Origin: Candidatus Margulisiibacteriota bacterium
Lineage (GTDB): Bacteria > Margulisbacteria > WOR-1 > O2-12-FULL-45-9
NCBI GenBank assembly: GCA_018817195.1
Contig: JAHIUL010000097.1
Coordinates: 1 to 10,592 of the forward strand
DNA length: 10,592 nt
Direction of reading: 5' to 3'
The number at the start of each line of letters is the position of its first letter. Position 1 is the stretch's first letter. A model generated the notes under the pieces. The model saw only the letters and a list, made by a program, of their open reading frames with translations, was not told where the DNA came from and searched no databases. Positions 7,105-10,592 of this stretch are shown here, piece by piece. Both the position numbers and the translations under genes were made by a program.

Positions 7105-7935
7105 ATGCCAGCAGATCTGCATATCCACACTTCTTTTTCGGATGGCACTGATTCTCCGGAAGAAATTGTGGAATTAGCTAAAAAGAACGGTTTAACAACA
7201 ATTGCTATTACTGACCATGATGTAACAGCAGGTATTGAGCCAGCCCAGAAAAAAGGTAAAGAACTGGGGATTGAAGTGATCTCTGGCATTGAGTTAACGA
7301 CAGAATTACCTGATACAGAAGTTCATATTTTGGGTTACTTTATTGACCAGCAGCATCCCAGGCTGATTGAAGTAATAACCAGGATACAAGAGGGACGCAA
7401 AGAGCGTATCGTCAAGATCTGTGAAAAATTAAGAGAGCAGGGAATTGAAATCCTGCCGGAAGAAGTTTTTGATCTGGCCGGGCATTATTGCGCTGGCCGG
7501 CCCCATGTGGCTAGGGCTTTGATAAAAAAAGGTTATATTAGAACCTTTAAAGAGGCGTTTATCAAATATATTGGTTTTAAGGGCCCAGCCTATGTGCCGC
7601 ATTACAAGCTTTCTCCGGCAGAAGCGATTAAATTAATTAATGAGGTGGGCGGCTTAGCGGTTTTTGGCCATCCGGCTTTGTCCAAGTGCGACCACCTGAT
7701 CCCGGATTTTGTGGCGGCTGGTTTGGCCGGGATAGAAGTCTTTTACAGTTCGCACAGCGAAAGTGAGACAAAGCATTATTTGGAATTAGTAAAAAAATAT
7801 GGGTTAGCGGCAACAGGCGGATCTGACTACCATGGCTCAAATGGCGGCCGCTTAAGCGAGCTGGGGCAGATAAAACTTGATGATCAATGGGTAAAGGGGT
7901 TAAAAGATGAACACATACGCAGAAATAAGTCTTAA
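7105..7935 (+). CDS. PHP-domain phosphoesterase, RNase AM (YciV/TrpH) type
   Basis: PHP-domain proteins of this type are metal-dependent phosphatases; characterised YciV/TrpH members dephosphorylate nucleoside 3',5'-bisphosphates and trim RNA 5' ends. The 276-residue product carries the PHP metal-site motifs in order: 'DLHIHTSFSDG' (4-14), 'ITDHDV' (35-40), 'SGIEL' with E63, 'VHILGY' with H74, 'GRPHVARAL' (131-139), 'FGHPAL' with H189 and 'GGSDYHG' (238-244). The insert between the third and last motifs, including 'GFKGPAYVP', matches this subfamily better than histidinol phosphatase or the polymerase PHP domain. All ligands I can identify are intact. The ATG at 7105 starts two residues before the first strand and lies just after the -10 box. 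The 3' end overlaps alr by 29 bases. Confidence 0.88.
   Translation: MPADLHIHTSFSDGTDSPEEIVELAKKNGLTTIAITDHDVTAGIEPAQKKGKELGIEVISGIELTTELPDTEVHILGYFIDQQHPRLIEVITRIQEGRKERIVKICEKLREQGIEILPEEVFDLAGHYCAGRPHVARALIKKGYIRTFKEAFIKYIGFKGPAYVPHYKLSPAEAIKLINEVGGLAVFGHPALSKCDHLIPDFVAAGLAGIEVFYSSHSESETKHYLELVKKYGLAATGGSDYHGSNGGRLSELGQIKLDDQWVKGLKDEHIRRNKS
7893..7899 (+). promoter_or_regulatory. Shine-Dalgarno sequence of alr
   Basis: AAAGGGG lies 7 bases before the alr ATG at 7907, inside the PHP gene. It supports the long overlap between the two genes. Confidence 0.7.
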
Positions 7936-8998
7936 TGCAATCAAACATAACATAGAAGAGATCCGCAAGCTGTTAAAGCCAGATGTTAAGTTTATGGCTG
8001 TAGTAAAAGCTAATGCCTATGGTCATGGTTCAGTGGCTGTGGCGCGGGCCGCGATTGAGGCGGGTGCGCATTATTTAGCAGTTGCCAATTTAAGGGAAGC
8101 CATTGAACTGCGCGAGGCTGGAGTTATGTCTCCCATCCTGATATTGACAGAATCTCCAACCTCGGTTGTGGACGAAATTATCCAATACGATCTTACCCAA
8201 ACTATTTATTCAATTGTTGAAGCCCAGGCCTTGTCCAGCGAAGCGCAAAAGCGAAATAAAACTGCGCGCGTCCATATTAAAATTGATACAGGTATGGGTA
8301 GAGTTGGGGTCCAGCCGTCTGAAGCAGTTGCTTTTATTACTAAAGTTGCGTCCATGTCAGGGATTGAACTGGAAGGTATTTTTACTCATTTTGCTAAGGC
8401 AGAAGAAGACAAGGATAAATTTACCCACGAACAGTTTACCCGCTTTGGGCAGGTGGCTGATAAAATTAATCATATCCAAATCAAGCACGCGGCTAATTCA
8501 GCCGCTGTTTTGTATCACCCCCAAACCCATCTTGATATGGTCAGGGTTGGTCTGATGCTTTACGGGCTTTACCCTCAGGGTAGTTCCCGCCGCTTGATCA
8601 GTTTAAAACCAGCGCTTTCTTTTAAGAGCCGTATTACTTATTTAAAACGCGTGCCAGCAGGAACCCCTTTGTCTTATGGCAGCACGTATGTGACTGCTTC
8701 TGAAACAACTATTGCTACTGTTCCGGTTGGCTATGCTGATGGTTTTAGCCGGCGCTTATCTAATAAAGGGCAGGTAATTATCCGCGGCCGGCGCTTTCCA
8801 GTAGTTGGCAGAGTTACTATGGATTTGTGCCTGGTTAATGTTGGCGAGAGTCGAGTTGAGGTGGGAGATGAAGTTGTAATGATTGGGGAACAAAATGGCC
8901 AGATAATTTCTGCTGACGAAATTGCCAGGTTAGAAGAGACAATTTCTTATGAAATTGTTTGTGGTATTGGCAAAAGGGTGCCAAGAGTATATAAATAG
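7907..8998 (+). CDS. alr: Alanine racemase
   Basis: Alr is the PLP-dependent enzyme that interconverts L- and D-alanine, supplying D-Ala for peptidoglycan. The 363-residue product has the family's usual length. It shows the PLP lysine K34 in 'AVVKANAYGHG' (31-41), 'HIKIDTGMGRVGV' (123-135, including the position often carbamylated in the family), 'HAANSAA' (194-200), 'VRVGLMLYG' (212-220), the second catalytic base Y257 in 'LSYGSTYVT', 'VPVGYADGFSRRLSN' (272-286), 'VGRVTMDLCLV' (300-310), and the C-terminal 'YEIVCGIGKRVPRVY'. The N-terminal 'YAEISLNAIKHNI' is typical and confirms the start. It overlaps the end of the PHP gene and should be co-transcribed with it. Its last ~30 bases appear to hold the dnaX promoter. 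Confidence 0.96.
   Translation: MNTYAEISLNAIKHNIEEIRKLLKPDVKFMAVVKANAYGHGSVAVARAAIEAGAHYLAVANLREAIELREAGVMSPILILTESPTSVVDEIIQYDLTQTIYSIVEAQALSSEAQKRNKTARVHIKIDTGMGRVGVQPSEAVAFITKVASMSGIELEGIFTHFAKAEEDKDKFTHEQFTRFGQVADKINHIQIKHAANSAAVLYHPQTHLDMVRVGLMLYGLYPQGSSRRLISLKPALSFKSRITYLKRVPAGTPLSYGSTYVTASETTIATVPVGYADGFSRRLSNKGQVIIRGRRFPVVGRVTMDLCLVNVGESRVEVGDEVVMIGEQNGQIISADEIARLEETISYEIVCGIGKRVPRVYK
8967..8995 (+). promoter_or_regulatory. Promoter for dnaX, inside the alr 3' end, predicted leaderless
   Basis: TTGGCA (8967-8972), a 17-base spacer and TATAAA (8990-8995) lie within the last alr codons. Initiation 7 bases after the -10 falls on 9002, the A of the dnaX ATG. There is no Shine-Dalgarno sequence in the 3-base gap or just before it. 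Because this segment also encodes the conserved end of Alr, part of the match could be chance. Confidence 0.5.
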
Positions 8999-9001
8999 AG
9001 T

Positions 9002-10513
9002 ATGTCTTACATATCACTTTATCGTAAGTGGAGATCACAGACGTTTGACGAAATCGTTGGCCAGCCAGCGATCGTTCAGACCTTAAAAAATGCTATTGCG
9101 GCTAATCGCCTGGCCCATGCTTATCTTTTTTCTGGTCCCCGCGGAACAGGCAAGACCTCAACTGCCAGGATATTAGCTAAGGCCTTAAATTGTGAAAAAG
9201 GGCCAACTGCTACGCCTTGTGATAAATGCCAGAACTGCAAAAAAATACGTGATGGACATTCTGTTAATGTCATAGAAATAGACGCGGCTTCTAACCGTGG
9301 TATTAATGAAATCAGGGAATTGCGGGAGAGAATCCGCTATGCGCCGGTTGAGGGGCGTTACAAGGTTTATATTATTGACGAAGTTCATATGTTAACCTCA
9401 GAAGCTTTTAATGCCTTGCTAAAAACCTTAGAAGAGCCGCCTTCCTATACAATTTTTGTTTTGGCCACCACTGAACTGCAAAAAGTGCCGGCAACCATTA
9501 TTTCCCGCTGCCAGAGGCTGGATTTTGGGCGGATTAAACTGGCTGAAATTGAAAACCATCTCAAGCAAATGGCCAAGGCCGAAGGGTTTGAAATTGATGA
9601 AAAGGCAGTTAATCTGGTTGCCCGCAACGCTGAAGGCTGCATGCGGGACGCGATTTCACTTTTGGACCAGCTGGTTTCTTTTTCCGGCCATAAGATTTCT
9701 TATGATAATGTGGTAATTCTTTTGGGCACCGCGGATGAGGAATTGTTGTTTGCTTTTGGCCAGGCAATTGCCTCAAATGATATCCCTAAGATATTAGAAC
9801 TTATCCGCACGGGACTGGCTGAAGGCCGGTCAACTCCCCAGGTAACCAGAGATCTGGTCGCTCATTTTAGGAATTTATTACATTTAAAAGTCGGGTCAGA
9901 AGAGGTTTTGGAGTTAACCAAAGATTATCTGGAGAGATTACGCCGGCAGGCTCAATCTTTTAGCCTGCTACAAATAAAAAACGTTATTGCCGCGCTGTCA
10001 CGGGCAGAGCTTGATATGAGATGGCATCCGCATGCTCGTATTGTTTTGGAGATTGCTTTGTTGGAATTACTTGATGGAGAAGCAGCTGTTGAGATTACTA
10101 AAATAGAAACACCAACTGTTAAGGTTGTTCAATCAGTTACTGAAAAGAAGCTGCCGCCAATGCCAAAAGTAGAAACTGCTCCAGAGAGTGATTTATTAAC
10201 AAAGATAAAGGTGTCTTGGGATAAGATACTGGAAAAGGTGAAAAAACAAACCATTTTTGGTTATGTTTCATTGCATGAGGGCACGCCGCAGGAAATCAAT
10301 GTTCAAGGCAAACTGGTCATAACCTTTGCCCGTGGTTATTCGTTCCACAAAGAACGCTTAGAGGAAATAAAAAATAAGCAGGTTGTTGAGCAGGCTTTGC
10401 AGGAGGCAGTGGGGGAGAAAATTTTAATTGACTGTGTTATCTCTGATGGTAAAAAAGAAGCAACCGTCTCGGCTGCTGCTGTAGCTGACTTTTTTGAAGG
10501 GAAGGTGTTGTAA
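9002..10513 (+). CDS. dnaX: DNA polymerase III subunit gamma/tau
   Basis: DnaX is the ATPase motor of the clamp loader that places the sliding clamp on DNA. The 503-residue product has 'YRKWRSQTFDEIVGQ' (7-21), Walker A 'GPRGTGKTS' (45-53), a zinc module with C64, C73, C76 and C79, Walker B 'VYIIDEVHML' (122-131), sensor 1 'LATTE' (154-158), the 'SRC' arginine-finger motif (168-170) and sensor 2 'GCMRDAISLLDQL' (212-224). The collar domain follows to about residue 365, then a Pro/Lys/Glu linker (about 370-395) and a C-terminal alpha/beta domain ('LLTKIKVSWDKILEKV' onward). It is shorter than E. coli tau (643 residues). I found no in-frame slippery heptamer that would give a separate gamma. 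ybaB follows directly. Confidence 0.96.
   Translation: MSYISLYRKWRSQTFDEIVGQPAIVQTLKNAIAANRLAHAYLFSGPRGTGKTSTARILAKALNCEKGPTATPCDKCQNCKKIRDGHSVNVIEIDAASNRGINEIRELRERIRYAPVEGRYKVYIIDEVHMLTSEAFNALLKTLEEPPSYTIFVLATTELQKVPATIISRCQRLDFGRIKLAEIENHLKQMAKAEGFEIDEKAVNLVARNAEGCMRDAISLLDQLVSFSGHKISYDNVVILLGTADEELLFAFGQAIASNDIPKILELIRTGLAEGRSTPQVTRDLVAHFRNLLHLKVGSEEVLELTKDYLERLRRQAQSFSLLQIKNVIAALSRAELDMRWHPHARIVLEIALLELLDGEAAVEITKIETPTVKVVQSVTEKKLPPMPKVETAPESDLLTKIKVSWDKILEKVKKQTIFGYVSLHEGTPQEINVQGKLVITFARGYSFHKERLEEIKNKQVVEQALQEAVGEKILIDCVISDGKKEATVSAAAVADFFEGKVL
10501..10505 (+). promoter_or_regulatory. Shine-Dalgarno sequence of ybaB
   Basis: GAAGG, within AAGGGAAGG, lies 8 bases before the ATG at 10514, inside the end of dnaX. 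Confidence 0.65.
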
Positions 10514-10592
10514 ATGATATTTGGTAATTTAGGCAACATGGGTGAGATAATGAAAATGGCGCAAGAGATGAAGGGCAAGATGAAGCAGGTTA
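10514..10592 (+). CDS. ybaB: YbaB/EbfC nucleoid-associated protein (start only)
   Basis: Twenty-six codons are visible before the window ends. They read 'MIFGNLGNMGEIMKMAQ' followed by a Met/Lys-rich helix ('EMKGKMKQV'). This is the typical amphipathic N-terminal helix of YbaB/EbfC proteins, small dimers of about 100 residues that bind DNA and associate with the nucleoid. The ATG follows the dnaX stop with no gap (TAAATG), so the two are surely co-transcribed. dnaX-ybaB, often followed by recR, is a widely conserved bacterial gene order, which supports the call despite the short sequence. Confidence 0.85.
   Translation, partial: MIFGNLGNMGEIMKMAQEMKGKMKQV

Noticed and set aside
7637..7948. 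A 103-codon open frame on the minus strand across the PHP and alr junction
   Set aside because: It is antisense to two well-supported genes and its translation is low-complexity and Pro/Leu/Arg-rich with no recognisable motif.
9239..9245. Run of seven A's in dnaX, considered as a slippage site for making gamma
   Set aside because: It falls in the zinc module, far before the point where gamma ends in known cases, and the codon phasing does not form an X-XXY-YYZ heptamer. The later A-runs near 10240 and 10450 are also out of phase.

Overview
The window is ordinary bacterial chromosome, moderately AT-rich and tightly packed. It holds ten complete protein genes and two cut by the window edges. 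I see no rRNA, tRNA, CRISPR array, insertion sequence or phage gene. Most genes are housekeeping: coenzyme A synthesis, nucleotide excision repair, lysine/diaminopimelate and D-alanine synthesis, queuosine, nucleotide turnover, and the DNA polymerase III clamp loader next to ybaB. The left-edge gene encodes a signal peptide followed by a sequence with an 'LWNPASL' motif, which resembles outer-membrane FadL/PorV-type barrels. If that is right, the cell is a diderm. dapA plus alr fit a cell that makes its own peptidoglycan. The lineage cannot be fixed from this stretch; an uncultured diderm bacterium is my best guess, and this is inference.

Layout from left to right. Minus strand 1-542: the secreted or outer-membrane-like protein (partial). 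It diverges from plus-strand coaE (612-1190), and the two promoters share one -35 segment. coaE converges on, and overlaps by 12 bases, a minus-strand carbamate kinase (1179-2288) that has extra N- and C-terminal sequence. From 2346 everything runs on the plus strand. First comes a tight cluster, uvrB - dapA - queH - TIM-barrel protein (2346-6387), in which every junction overlaps. A separately promoted protein with an ImmA/IrrE-like motif follows (6450-7070). Next is a PHP-domain phosphatase overlapping alr (7105-8998), and then dnaX followed directly by the start of ybaB (9002 to the right edge).

The clearest pattern concerns how genes begin. Genes that open a transcription unit (coaE, uvrB, the PHP gene, dnaX, and less tightly the ImmA/IrrE-like gene and the left-edge gene) have a TATAAT-like -10 box very close to the start codon and no visible Shine-Dalgarno sequence. 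This predicts leaderless or nearly leaderless mRNAs. Genes inside units (dapA, queH, the TIM-barrel gene, alr, ybaB) each have a clear Shine-Dalgarno sequence. dnaX appears to carry its own promoter inside the end of alr.

I found no convincing new multi-gene system. The points worth a second look are the leaderless/Shine-Dalgarno split, an ImmA/IrrE-like protein whose second zinc-binding histidine appears replaced by arginine, a 7-codon in-frame repeat and an unusual P-loop in CoaE, the extended lone carbamate kinase, and an unassigned TIM-barrel protein coupled to dapA and queH.
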